This document shows positions 16,685 through 25,574 of a DNA stretch of 64,000 nucleotides, piece by piece. The notes under the pieces are model-generated. The model did not search any database, was not told the DNA's origin, and was given only the letters and a program-made list of their open reading frames with translations. Source of the DNA: JASHPR01 sp963844655 (GTDB taxonomy: Bacteria; Actinomycetota; Actinomycetes; Streptosporangiales; Streptosporangiaceae); NCBI GenBank assembly GCA_963844655.1, contig CAWJPA010000003.1, positions 854,882 to 918,881 on the forward strand, in the 5' to 3' direction. Within the stretch, counting starts at the first letter, position 1, and every line of letters starts with the position of its first letter. Made by a program: the position numbers and the translations under genes.

Positions 16685-17912
16685 ATGCCCGCGCTGGCCG
16701 GACGGCGCCCAGCCTGGACACTGCCGGACGACGTGCTGCGGCAGCTCCGGCGACGATGGCAGACCGGGGCATTCCTGGCCGCGTTCGCCAGCGGCGAGTC
16801 ATGGTCGCCCCTTGGCGTTCCGGTGCGCGGCCCGTCTCCCCGGGAGGCCGCCGAGCATTTCGGCGAGGTTCAGGCGTGGGCGGACCGCTGGGAGCGCGCC
16901 GACCGGGCGCTGATGCGGGTCGAGTACAAGAAGATCGGTGGTCGGCTGATCGGCTCGAATGCCGTCCCGTGCCGGGTGTGGATCGATGACTACGAGCAGC
17001 TCTGGAGGCTGCTGGGCGTTGGCGAGGACGTCACCGCGTTCACCGAGATGATCAGCGTGACCGGGCGTACCTGCGCGCTCCTTGTCCCGTGGCTGATCGC
17101 ACACCCGATGAAAGCCCTGGAACTGGCCACTCACTGGCCCGAGATCATCAGTACGGTCCGGTGGATCGATGAATGCCAGCATCCGGGCATGTACCTGCGG
17201 CAGGTAGATGTGCCGGGCGTGGACACCAAGTTCATCGAGCGGCACCGGGGTGTGCTGGCCGGCTTGCTTGACCTGCAGCTTAACCGCGAGCGGATTGATG
17301 CTGACCTGCCGCAGTCAGACTTCACGGGCCGGTACCGATTCCGCAGGAAGCCCGGATACGTGCGTTTCCGCCTGCTCTCTGGCCACGGGGAAGCGGGGGA
17401 GCACAGTCCTGAGCCGGGAGCTTGGTGCGGCGGCTTCAGCGAGTTCTCGCTGCGCACGGAGGAATTCACCGCAGCGCCCCCGGGCATCGCCCGCGTGTAC
17501 GTGGTCGAGAACGAGATCACCTACCTGGCGTTCCCCGCGGTCGAGGGCGCGATGGTGATCTTCGGCCGGGGCTATGCGGTACCGACGCTCGAGTCCTTGA
17601 CCTGGCTAGCCGATACCGAGCTGTGCTACTGGGGTGATATCGACACCCACGGCCTGGCCATCCTGAGCCGGCTGCGGTGGCAGGTTTCCGCACACCAGGT
17701 CCATGCTGATGGATCACGCGACGTTGCTGTCGCACCGCAGTCAATGGGTCACCGAGCCCACCCCGACAGTTGCCTCGCTCGACGGGCTCAACCCGGAGGA
17801 GGCCCGGCTCTATCAGGACCTCCTCGGCGACGGGCTCGGATCAGCGGTGCGCCTGGAACAGGAACGTGTGCGGTTCTCAGCACTTGAACAGGCGCTGCCA
17901 GCCAGGGCCTAG
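16685..17912 (+). pseudogene. jetD: Wadjet nuclease JetD (DUF3322 + DUF2220 Toprim-like), +1 frameshift
   Basis: It starts at ATG 16685, one base after the jetC stop. The N-terminal DUF3322 region (WTLPDDVLRQLRRRWQTGAF) and most of DUF2220 are intact, including ARVYVVENEITYLAFP and YWGDIDTHGLAILSRLR, the Toprim-type acidic motifs. After LRWQ the frame breaks. The expected tail MLMDHATLLSHRSQWV to ALPARA continues in the +1 frame to 17912. One surplus T in TTT at 17685-17687 explains it. As read, the protein has about 70 wrong C-terminal residues ending at 17887. In Wadjet, JetD cleaves the extruded plasmid, so the lesion could silence effector activity, unless it is a sequencing error. Confidence 0.88.
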
Positions 17913-18814
17913 CTCTGGGCCGGGCCGCCGGCGACGGAGGCGTCGCTCTCCGACTCCACCCGCCAGTCGCTGTACAGGGCTATGGGGTACCGGCCCGTCT
18001 GGACCACGCCACGGGAGTACTCCACCACCCGGCCGTCCCGGTCGTACGTCTTCGACGCGATCTCGACCAGCGGCGTTCCCGGTGGCACCTGCAGGTACTT
18101 GGCCTCGAGCTCCGTGGCTGCCGTGGCGCTGACCTCGCCCTTGGCCGAGTGCAGCTCGATGCCGTGCTGGCCCAGTGCCTGCTGGATAGAAAACGTCGGA
18201 TCATCGACCGACATGTCGGCGAGGAACCCGCAGCGCTCGAACGGGAAGTAGTGATCCAGCACCACGATGGGCATGTCGTCGGCGTACCGGACCTGCTTGA
18301 GGTGCAGCACATCTCCCTCGGCCAGTTCCGAGGCGCGGTGCGCGATCTCGGTCCGCGCATCGAGACGCTCCAGGATCAGCGTGAGCTTCGATGACCGCAG
18401 CCCGCGCTGGGCGATATCAAGGGCCAGGCTGTGCCACTGCTGCATGCGGAGCACAAGAAGCGGCTGGCGCGCGAACGTGCCCCGGCCTGCCTTGCGCACC
18501 ACGAGCCCCTCGTTGACCAGATCGGCCATGGCCTGGCGGACGGTGGTCCGGCTCACCCCGAAATGGTTGACGAGGTCGTCCTCGGTGGGCATCGGCTCGT
18601 AGGCGGACCACTCGCCGAGCCTGATCTGCTCGCGGAGGAGATTGCGGATCTGGATGTACAGCGGCAGCCCGGTGCCCGCGCTCAGCGTGGCGTCCGTCCA
18701 GCGAGACGGCTCAGTCATGGAAGATCCAGTCACAGAAGACTCAGCCCCCGGCGGCGCAGAGCCGCGGGGCAGCGGTACAGGTGCAGGTGCCGCGTCCTCA
18801 CCTCTCAGAGGCAT
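17909..18814 (-). CDS. GntR-family regulator with UTRA domain
   Basis: 301 aa from ATG 18814, chosen because GGAGG lies 6 nt upstream; ATG 18718 would give 269 aa and starts closer to the domain, so it remains possible. The winged helix is at about residues 55-115 (IRNLLREQIRLGEWSAYEPM, NHFGVSRTTVRQAMADLV), followed by a UTRA effector domain (about 130-285) ending in VEYSRGVVQTGRYPIALYSD. UTRA regulators bind sugars or small metabolites and repress catabolic operons. It is the last gene of the long minus-strand catabolic operon. The likely operators are the 14-bp dyads at 28162 and 32174. It overlaps the end of jetD by 4 bp tail-to-tail. Confidence 0.9.
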   Translation of the reverse strand: MPLRGEDAAPAPVPLPRGSAPPGAESSVTGSSMTEPSRWTDATLSAGTGLPLYIQIRNLLREQIRLGEWSAYEPMPTEDDLVNHFGVSRTTVRQAMADLVNEGLVVRKAGRGTFARQPLLVLRMQQWHSLALDIAQRGLRSSKLTLILERLDARTEIAHRASELAEGDVLHLKQVRYADDMPIVVLDHYFPFERCGFLADMSVDDPTFSIQQALGQHGIELHSAKGEVSATAATELEAKYLQVPPGTPLVEIASKTYDRDGRVVEYSRGVVQTGRYPIALYSDWRVESESDASVAGGPAQS

Positions 18815-19027
18815 GTCTGTCCTCCATCGATGGTGAAGTAGCCTCCCGTCGCGTAACTGGCGTCATCCGACGTTAGCCACTCAATTATCCCCGCCACTTC
18901 GGCCAGGCTGACCCACACGGTGCATCGGAATTAGCGCCTCCGCCGCCGCACGGCCGATGCCGCCGCCCGCGCCCGTGACCACCACGCGCCGCGGCGAGGC
19001 CGCGGCCCGCTCACCGCTGGCCGTCAT
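18805..19027 (-). pseudogene. Remnant of a short-chain dehydrogenase (internal deletion)
   Basis: ATG 19027 overlaps the glycosidase stop as ATGA. The first part reads RRVVVTGAGGGIGRAAAEAL, the Rossmann start of an SDR. After a junction near 18920 another frame gives LAEVAGIIEWLTSDDASYAT, then the SDR C-terminal GGYFTIDGGQ, and TGA at 18805. About 170 central residues, including the catalytic Ser-Tyr-Lys, are missing. The position suggests that the operon once encoded a sugar dehydrogenase here. The conserved IDGGQ codons now provide the ribosome-binding site of the GntR gene. Confidence 0.85.
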
Positions 19028-20403
19028 GCCGCACCGTTCGCGGGCCGGCCGTCCAGCCGGACCACGGCGACAGCCGGGCCGGCCCAGGGAGGCTTGATGA
19101 GGCCGGATTCCCCCCGGATCGTGACGGCGCCGGTGGCAGTCTTATCCGGGTCGACCAGGTCACGCCATTCGACCGTGGCCCGGCTCAGGTCGCGGCGGAA
19201 ATTGATACACGCGCGGTCCTCATACGGCTGGTAGATCACCGCGGTCTGATCGCCGTCATACAGCGCGAACGCGGTGCTGGTCACCTCCGGCCGCGGCGTC
19301 ATCACCGCGAGGTCGATCTCCGCCGCCAGCCGGGCCGCCGCGCCCATCGCCTGCCGCACGTCCTCGCGCCCCGCGGGGGCGAGCGGGTCCATGTGATCGA
19401 AGCCCCACGGATCCATGTACAGCGGCTGGTAGCCGCGCATGAACGAGCGCCACACCCAGTCGGCGGTGCCGCCCACTCCCCACAGGTGGTCGGTGTCCAG
19501 GAAAACGACCTTCCCGGTGTGCTGCGCCGGGGCGTCGTACTCCCACCGCTCGTCTTCCTGGGCCCGCCAGGAGAACGGCGCGACCACGTCGGCGGGGCTG
19601 GCAAACAGGTCGGTGTTGCTGCTGTCCGGCCACTGGGCGGACATGAAGACCGGGTGCCGCAGCGCCTTGGAAGCGCGCTCGTAGTCGTGCACCAGGTCGA
19701 TCATGTGGTGCTGCCAGCGGGTGTTGTCCGCCGATCCGTCGTGCTCATTGCCGATCTCGTACAGGACATTCGGGAATTCGTTGACGGCATCGACCACCGC
19801 ACGCACGTACTGTTCCTGGAACGCCACCACCTCCGGGGAACTGAGCGTGTGCACCCGGTCGTAGCCCTCCGCGCATCCGGCCGCCCCGTCGACGCCGTTG
19901 ATGTTGTTGCCGGAGTGGAACGGGTGGGACAGCCAGGGGTTATCGCAGTCGGTCCACGGATCCGGCTTCGGGCCCGCGCTCCACCCCTGGAACAGCATGA
20001 CCGAGACGTAGATCCCGGCCTCGCAGGCGGTCGCGACCCGCTGCCGGAGCCGGTCGGTGAACTGCGGCTCGATCCGGGTGAGGTCGAACCGCGGGCCGCC
20101 GTCGCGTGCCAGCCCGGGCCCGGTGCGCTGCCAGGGCACGGGCGTGAAGTAGTAGTCGCCCTTCCACCACGAAGCCCACCGCGGATGCTCCCACGTCCAC
20201 AGCCGCGTGAACGTGTGGCCATAGCCGCGCAGCCGGGTCAGGAAGCTGTCCCAGTCGAGCGGCTCGGGCGGCAGCTGCGGTCCGGCGTCCTGGACCACCG
20301 CCCAGGTGTGGGATCCGGTGAGGTAGACCGGCCGCCCGGAGGCGTCGGCGAAGTAGCGCGGGTTGCCCGGGTGCACGGTGAGCGGGCCGGTCAGCCCCGT
20401 CAC
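19024..20403 (-). CDS. DUF4038 glycoside hydrolase, apiosidase-like
   Basis: 459 aa from GTG 20403 (GTGA overlap with the VOC gene). The N-terminal PLTVHPGNPRYFADASGRPV and YLTGSHTW are typical of DUF4038/GH140-type TIM barrels. Barrel features include FTRLWTWEHPRW, the likely acid/base YEIGNEHDG (Glu near residue 235) and FLDTDHLWG for the later acidic residue. A small beta-sandwich of about 80 residues ends the protein. No signal peptide is present, so the enzyme should act on imported oligosaccharides or glycosides. The known characterised activity in this group is removal of terminal D-apiose; transfer of that activity to this protein is inference. Confidence 0.8.
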   Translation of the reverse strand: MTGLTGPLTVHPGNPRYFADASGRPVYLTGSHTWAVVQDAGPQLPPEPLDWDSFLTRLRGYGHTFTRLWTWEHPRWASWWKGDYYFTPVPWQRTGPGLARDGGPRFDLTRIEPQFTDRLRQRVATACEAGIYVSVMLFQGWSAGPKPDPWTDCDNPWLSHPFHSGNNINGVDGAAGCAEGYDRVHTLSSPEVVAFQEQYVRAVVDAVNEFPNVLYEIGNEHDGSADNTRWQHHMIDLVHDYERASKALRHPVFMSAQWPDSSNTDLFASPADVVAPFSWRAQEDERWEYDAPAQHTGKVVFLDTDHLWGVGGTADWVWRSFMRGYQPLYMDPWGFDHMDPLAPAGREDVRQAMGAAARLAAEIDLAVMTPRPEVTSTAFALYDGDQTAVIYQPYEDRACINFRRDLSRATVEWRDLVDPDKTATGAVTIRGESGLIKPPWAGPAVAVVRLDGRPANGAA

Positions 20404-20873
20404 GGGTAGGTCCGTTCGGGGGTAAAGGCACTGTCGGCGCTGCCCGTCCACACCTCAATGACCAGCGGCTTCGCGTCCATGTAGAAGAAGTAATTGCCGC
20501 CGCAGGAAGCGGAGAGCAGTTCGGTCATGCCCTGGTCCTCGAACGACCGGTGCAGCTCGCGCGCCTGGTCGATCGTCGCGGCCTCGTAGCCGATGTGGTG
20601 CACCCCGTCGCCGTTGTCGGCGAGCCAGCGCGCGAGCGGGCTGTCGCCCTCCAGCGGCTGCAGCAGCTCGATCCAGGTCGTGCCGGCGTGCGCTTCAGCG
20701 CCAAGCCACGTGAAGTCGGCGGGCTGGCCGCGCCATCTCAGGTCCGACAGCCACGGCTCGCGGTACTGGTAGATATTCCAGGGCCCCCACCCAAACGTCT
20801 CGTGATAGCGGCGCATGGTCGCCTCGAGATCGGCGACGACCATCCCCATCTGGGTTATCTCGTACTTCGGCAT
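20400..20873 (-). CDS. VOC (glyoxalase/bleomycin resistance) family protein
   Basis: 157 aa from ATG 20873 with AAAGG 8 nt upstream (GTG 20882 is an alternative). Two beta-alpha-beta-beta-beta modules are seen: YEITQMGMVVADLEATMRRY and GVHHIGYEAATIDQARELHR. Likely metal ligands are the Glu in TTWIELLQPL, the His in GVHHIGYE and the Glu in PLVIEVWTG. The family includes epimerases, lyases and dioxygenases; in this operon a sugar-acid isomerase or epimerase role is plausible but unproven. Confidence 0.85.
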   Translation of the reverse strand: MPKYEITQMGMVVADLEATMRRYHETFGWGPWNIYQYREPWLSDLRWRGQPADFTWLGAEAHAGTTWIELLQPLEGDSPLARWLADNGDGVHHIGYEAATIDQARELHRSFEDQGMTELLSASCGGNYFFYMDAKPLVIEVWTGSADSAFTPERTYP

Positions 20874-20900
20874 CGGGGACACCTTTCTGGGGCAGATCTG

Positions 20901-22448
20901 CTAATCGCCTTCGGGGTGACGGGGGTCCGCCGCCGCCGCGAGCTCGCCGAGGACGTGATGGAACGGTGAGAGCTCTTCGCTCAGCGGCCGGTAGACGCGA
21001 GCGTAGAGCTCCTCGTACCGGGCCGCCCGGCCCCGGTCCGGGGTGAGCGTCGTCCGCTCCGGCGCCCAGGCCCGGGCCGCCTCCGCGAAGTCGGCAAATA
21101 CGCCGGCGCCGATCCCGGCGATCATGGCCGCGCCGCGCGGCGTGACGTCCGGGAGGGCGACCACCTCGACGTCGCGGCCGAGTACGTCGGCCCGGGTCTG
21201 CATCCAGAACGGATTTCGCGTGGCGCCCCCCATCGCGACCAGGCGGGTCACCTTCTGGCCGAGCCCGCTTTCGAGTGCCTCGACCGCATGACGGCTCTGG
21301 AAGCACAGGCCCTCGAAAACGGCCCGGGTCAGGTCGGCCCGCGTGGTCCGGCTGGTGACGCCGGCGAACGCGCCGCGGGCCCGCTCGTCGACGACCGGGC
21401 CGTAGCTGCCGGCGAGATGCGGGATGAACAGAACGCCCCCGGCGCCGGGCCGGGCCTGCCGCGCCTCGTCGATGATCTCGCCCCACTCGTCGCCGCCGGA
21501 GTCGCTGCGGGCCCGGCGCCACCATTCGGTGACGTCACCGGACAGCGTCTCGATGCGGACCGACCAGCGGCCGGGTGCCACGTGCCGGTCGCAGATCCCG
21601 CCTACCTCGGCGACATTCCACGAGGTCTGCGGCCGGTCGCTGCACAGCACCGTGCATTCCCAGGTCCCGGTGATGATGGCCGAGTCGCCCGGGTCCAGCA
21701 TCCCCGACGCGTACGAGCCGGTCACGAAGTCGGCCCCGCCGACCATGACCGGCGTCCCGGCCGGGATGCCCAGCTCTGCGGCGGCCTCCGGGCGCACCAG
21801 GCCGAGCAGGTCGCCGGCGTTGCGCGGGTCGGGGAAGATGCCGGCCGGCAGCCCCATGGCCTCCAGCAGGTCGGTCCGGTACCGCAGGGACTCCTGGTCG
21901 AGCAGCAAGGTCTGGGATGCCATCGAGAAGTCGATGGCGGCCTCGCCGGTCATCCGGTGCGAGAGGAACTCACCGACGTTCAGCCACTTCCAGGGGTCGC
22001 GCGGGAAATCCTCGTCGTGCCGGCGGAGCCAGGAGATCCAGACCGGCGGGTAGATCGGGTTGATGCGGTTGCCGGTGCTGGCGAACATCGCTTGCTCGTC
22101 GATATCGATGCCGCCCGCGAGCCCGGAGAGCGGGTCCGGCGGGTTCATCCACGCGACCGGCGGGTAGAGCGGCGTTCCCGCGCGGTCGACCGGCAGCCCG
22201 ATCAGGCCGAGCTCGGCGATCGCGAGGGCGCCGATTCGCTGATCGGCCAGTTGGCTGACCGCCTCGCGGACCACCTGGCAGATCCGCGACCAGAACTCCT
22301 CGGCCGGCCACAGATCCAGCTGCGTGCCCGCCACCACCCGGGTGCCCGACGGAGGCGGCACGGCCGCCGCGCCCAGGACGTCGCCCGTCTCGGAGTACAC
22401 GACCGCCTTCAGGGTGGTGGTGCCGAGGTCGATGCCCAGGAGCTGCAT
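20901..22448 (-). CDS. FGGY-family carbohydrate kinase
   Basis: 515 aa from ATG 22448, one nt after the stop of the upstream gene. The N-terminal FGGY domain starts LLGIDLGTTTLKAVVYSETG (phosphate 1 motif). The C-terminal domain has GGADFVTGSYASG, AIITGTWECTV and VTRLVAMGGATRNPFWMQ (adenosine motif). The catalytic Asp is expected near PRNAGDLLGLV or GGADF. It resembles xylulokinase, ribulokinase and L-fuculokinase-type enzymes and would phosphorylate a ketose or sugar-acid intermediate before the aldolase step. An earlier in-frame start at 22496 lies within the neighbour. Confidence 0.9.
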   Translation of the reverse strand: MQLLGIDLGTTTLKAVVYSETGDVLGAAAVPPPSGTRVVAGTQLDLWPAEEFWSRICQVVREAVSQLADQRIGALAIAELGLIGLPVDRAGTPLYPPVAWMNPPDPLSGLAGGIDIDEQAMFASTGNRINPIYPPVWISWLRRHDEDFPRDPWKWLNVGEFLSHRMTGEAAIDFSMASQTLLLDQESLRYRTDLLEAMGLPAGIFPDPRNAGDLLGLVRPEAAAELGIPAGTPVMVGGADFVTGSYASGMLDPGDSAIITGTWECTVLCSDRPQTSWNVAEVGGICDRHVAPGRWSVRIETLSGDVTEWWRRARSDSGGDEWGEIIDEARQARPGAGGVLFIPHLAGSYGPVVDERARGAFAGVTSRTTRADLTRAVFEGLCFQSRHAVEALESGLGQKVTRLVAMGGATRNPFWMQTRADVLGRDVEVVALPDVTPRGAAMIAGIGAGVFADFAEAARAWAPERTTLTPDRGRAARYEELYARVYRPLSEELSPFHHVLGELAAAADPRHPEGD

Positions 22449-22449
22449 G

Positions 22450-24453
22450 TCACGCCGCCCCGGCCGCATCGATGAGCGCCAGGGCATAAGGACCAAGATC
22501 TATTACGCCAGGCTCCGTGGCCGATCCCGCCGACAAGAGCGGGCCCGCCGTCCGGCCGCTGGCCCACCAGTCGCCGACCGCGGGCGCGTCGAGCATCCGC
22601 ACCGTGGCGGGCCCGGGCGCCAGCCCGGTCACCTCCACGGCGATGTCCTGCCCGGTGGCGTTGACCAGCAGCAGCCGGACCCGGCCGTCCTGCACGCAGC
22701 CAAGGCCGGCCGCCGTCAGCGGATCGGTCGAGTCCACGCTGAGCAGCGCGCGCCCGGACCACGCGCTGAGCAGGGCGAGCACGTCGTAGACGGGGTAGGC
22801 GGCCCCCGGCGGCGCGGCGGCCGCGGCACCGCCAGCCTCGCCGCCGTCCCCGGCGATCACGCCGCGCTCGCCGGCGGTCTCGTAGAACGTGGCCGACGCG
22901 GCGCCCCCGGCCGCGAGGTACCGGGCAGCCAGGGCCGTGAACGCGGCGCACAGCAGCGAGGCCTGCCGGTGGTCGGCGGGCGGGAGCGAGCCGTCGCCCG
23001 CGGTGCCCGCGCCCGGCGCGTCGGCGTTGAACCGGGCCAGCAGCGTGATCGGGGTCACCGCCAGCGGGGGCCCACCGCCGAGGAACGACCGCGCCGTGGC
23101 CAGCATGTCGGCGAAGCTAGCCGGCGCCTCGGTCATGGACCGGTCGTCGGCCGCGTGCACCTGGGGGTTCGCGCTGAACGCGAAGCCGTCGGCCGCGGCG
23201 GGGTCGGGGCGGTCCCGGTTGATCTCGGCGAAGTTCAGGTTGGTGCCGCCGAACACCGGCCCGGCCCCGCAGGCCGCCTCCCGCACCGCGGCCACTACCC
23301 CGGCCGGGGTGACCAGCTCGTGCTCGGAGAAGGCCAGCAGCCGGCTGATCTGGCCCGCCCGGCCGCTCAGTGCCTGCCGCAGGCCGGCCAGCTCGCCGGG
23401 CGATCCGGTGTCGGTGAAGACGGCCAGCTCCAGGCCGCAGCCGCAGGCCGCGGCGGTAGCCGCCGCGTCCGCCACGGCCTGGTCCGGTTCTCCGTCGCGC
23501 AGCCGCACATCGGCCCGCAGGTGCGACAGGCGCAGCGCGCGGAGCAGGCCGGCCTGGGCGGGCGAGAGCGGGCGGCCGTCCGCGGCGGCGCCGAGACCGA
23601 CCAGCGGGAACGTGCCCGCGGGGCGGGCCGGGTCCACGGTCAGCCGCACGCCGGCGGCCGGGTGGCCGTGGCCTGCCGCCGGGCGGCCGGGCCGTCCAGC
23701 CACGCCGCCGGGCCCCGGCGCGCCGGCTGGCCGGCCGGTCACCTCGACCCGCACCTGCTGGCTCAGCCTGTCGCCGCGTTCGGCGTGGCGGAGCCCAAGC
23801 GACATCGGCGTGCTGTAGGTCTTGTAGGAGCTGTCGAGCCAGTTGCGCTGGTCCTCGATTTCGAACTCGTCGCCGTCCAGCTCGACATGGATCTCCTCGG
23901 CCTCGTCCAGGACCACGTGCAGCGCCCGGAACGCCGGCAGCAGCGGGTAGTACTCGCCGCCGGTGAACGGCTGGGGGCCGATCCCGTCCGGGAACACGCC
24001 GGCCAGCTCACCGCCGGCCGTCGCGGCCCGGTAGGGCCGCCCGGCCAGGGACGGCGGGTGCAGGATGTTCAGGCCGATCCGGGCGTAGTCGAACCGGGAT
24101 CCGGCGGATCCGTCCATCCGGTAGGTGAGCGCTCCCGCGGGGTCGAGCTCGATGGTTCCCGCCCAGCTGAACTCGATCGCCCCGGCCGTGGCCGTCGCCT
24201 GGTAGCTGGCCCGGACCGATCCGTCGGCCCCCCGGTGCACCTGAACCGGGGACACCTCGGCGGGGAGTGTCTCCCACTCCTCGTTGCGGACGGCCACGTA
24301 GACCCGGCGGAGAATCTCCCGGCCGGCCACCCGGTAGTACCGGATATCCCCGCCGTCGAGCAGCAGGGTGGCTGGGCCCGCGGTCAGCTCGGCCGCCGGC
24401 GGGGACGGCACAGGCGTGCCGCGGGCGATCGACCACAGGTCCCTGTCGTTCAT
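22450..24453 (-). CDS. D-apionate-lactonase-like protein
   Basis: 667 aa, no signal peptide, ATGA-overlapped with the upstream PLP-enzyme gene. The N-terminal part (about 1-230) is beta-rich, with GGDIRYYRVAGREILRRVYV, VRNEEWETLP, SRFDYARIGLNILHP and FEIEDQRNWLDSSYKTYSTP. A TIM-barrel-like middle (about 275-540) and a small beta C-terminus follow. These segments resemble what I recall of the ApnL D-apionate lactonase family, which opens D-apionolactone; this was not checked by search. Alanine/glycine-rich inserts (about 235-265 and 520-545) are longer than expected. The neighbouring DUF4038 glycosidase makes an apiose-related role attractive. Confidence 0.65.
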   Translation of the reverse strand: MNDRDLWSIARGTPVPSPPAAELTAGPATLLLDGGDIRYYRVAGREILRRVYVAVRNEEWETLPAEVSPVQVHRGADGSVRASYQATATAGAIEFSWAGTIELDPAGALTYRMDGSAGSRFDYARIGLNILHPPSLAGRPYRAATAGGELAGVFPDGIGPQPFTGGEYYPLLPAFRALHVVLDEAEEIHVELDGDEFEIEDQRNWLDSSYKTYSTPMSLGLRHAERGDRLSQQVRVEVTGRPAGAPGPGGVAGRPGRPAAGHGHPAAGVRLTVDPARPAGTFPLVGLGAAADGRPLSPAQAGLLRALRLSHLRADVRLRDGEPDQAVADAAATAAACGCGLELAVFTDTGSPGELAGLRQALSGRAGQISRLLAFSEHELVTPAGVVAAVREAACGAGPVFGGTNLNFAEINRDRPDPAAADGFAFSANPQVHAADDRSMTEAPASFADMLATARSFLGGGPPLAVTPITLLARFNADAPGAGTAGDGSLPPADHRQASLLCAAFTALAARYLAAGGAASATFYETAGERGVIAGDGGEAGGAAAAAPPGAAYPVYDVLALLSAWSGRALLSVDSTDPLTAAGLGCVQDGRVRLLLVNATGQDIAVEVTGLAPGPATVRMLDAPAVGDWWASGRTAGPLLSAGSATEPGVIDLGPYALALIDAAGAA

Positions 24454-25556
24454 GTTGCTGCCCTGCCCGCCGCCAGCGCGGGAGCCCTGCCTGCCCCGCG
24501 GGCCACGACCGGCCAGACGTCCACGACCTGGTCCCCGTCGAGCACGTAGTAGCCGTCGTGCAGGTTGATGGTCCCGCCGGCGTAGCCGACCGAGACCCGG
24601 ACCAGTTCGCCCGGCTCGGGGACCCAGCCGTCGGCCGCATCGACCAGCATGTGCTCCTCATGCACCTCGCGGACCGTCCCGGCGGCGGCCGGGACGGACG
24701 GCGGCGACACCTCGACGGCGATCGACTTCGTGCCGCAGTTGAGCACCACGGTGCCGCCCTGGTGGCTCACGACCCGGGCGGCGACCGACAGGACCGGCGT
24801 GAACCGGGTGGCCAGCGGCGCATACCCGGCATCCATGACCGCGTAGGTGCCGGCCTGCAGCTCGGTCACGACCGGATGCAGCCCGGTCATGTCGTGGGTG
24901 TTCGTCCCGCCCGCCGACACGATCGCGACCTCGTGCCCGGCATCGGAGATCGCGCCGGCCACGCTGGCGAGCTGATCCATGGCGGCCGCCGCCCGGGCCG
25001 CGCGGACCTGCGGGTCGGGCTCGAGGACGACATGCCCCTCGTACCCCATGACCCCGCGCAGGGTCAGGCCGGGCAGCCGGGCGACCTCATCGGCGAGGGC
25101 CACGGCGGCCTGGACGCTGCGGGTGCCGCAGCGGCCCATGCCGACGTCAACGTCGGCCAGGACACCGATCTGGACCCCGGCGGTCGCAGCGGCGGCCGAC
25201 AGCTGGCGTGCGTTCCGGCCGTCGTCGACCGCGACGATCAGCGCCGTGCGGGCGGCCAGGCCCGGCAGCCGGCGCAGGTGGTCGGGGTCCACGATCTCGT
25301 TCGCGATCAGGAGTTCCGGTGGCGCGGCCGCGAGCATGGCCTCCGCCTCGTAGACGGTGGCGGCGGTCAGCCCGGTGGCGCCCGCGGCCAGCTGGCGGCG
25401 CGCGATCTCCGGGCTCTTGTGCACCTTGGCGTGCGGCCGGATGGCCACCCCGTGGGCCTGCGTCCACGCGGCCATCGCGGCGATGTTCGCCTCCAGCGCG
25501 GCCAGGTCGAGCAGCAGCGCGGGGGTCGGCAGGTCCGCGACACAGATATCTGACAT
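24450..25556 (-). CDS. D-threonine aldolase/D-serine dehydratase-like PLP enzyme
   Basis: 368 aa. Alanine-racemase N-terminal fold: TPALLLDLAALEANIAAMAA, the PLP lysine in RPHAKVHKSPEIARRQ (near residue 46), and phosphate-binding SAGGTNTHD and YAVMDAGYA. The C-terminal metal-binding part has VREVHEEHMLVD followed by VPEPGELVRV. Members cleave D-3-hydroxy amino acids to glycine plus an aldehyde, or dehydrate D-serine. In this locus it may act on a hydroxy-amino acid released from the imported substrate. It starts 18 bp after the aldolase gene and overlaps the next gene by ATGA. Confidence 0.85.
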   Translation of the reverse strand: MSDICVADLPTPALLLDLAALEANIAAMAAWTQAHGVAIRPHAKVHKSPEIARRQLAAGATGLTAATVYEAEAMLAAAPPELLIANEIVDPDHLRRLPGLAARTALIVAVDDGRNARQLSAAAATAGVQIGVLADVDVGMGRCGTRSVQAAVALADEVARLPGLTLRGVMGYEGHVVLEPDPQVRAARAAAAMDQLASVAGAISDAGHEVAIVSAGGTNTHDMTGLHPVVTELQAGTYAVMDAGYAPLATRFTPVLSVAARVVSHQGGTVVLNCGTKSIAVEVSPPSVPAAAGTVREVHEEHMLVDAADGWVPEPGELVRVSVGYAGGTINLHDGYYVLDGDQVVDVWPVVARGAGRAPALAAGRAAT

Positions 25557-25574
25557 GGCGTCCCCAGCCAGGCG

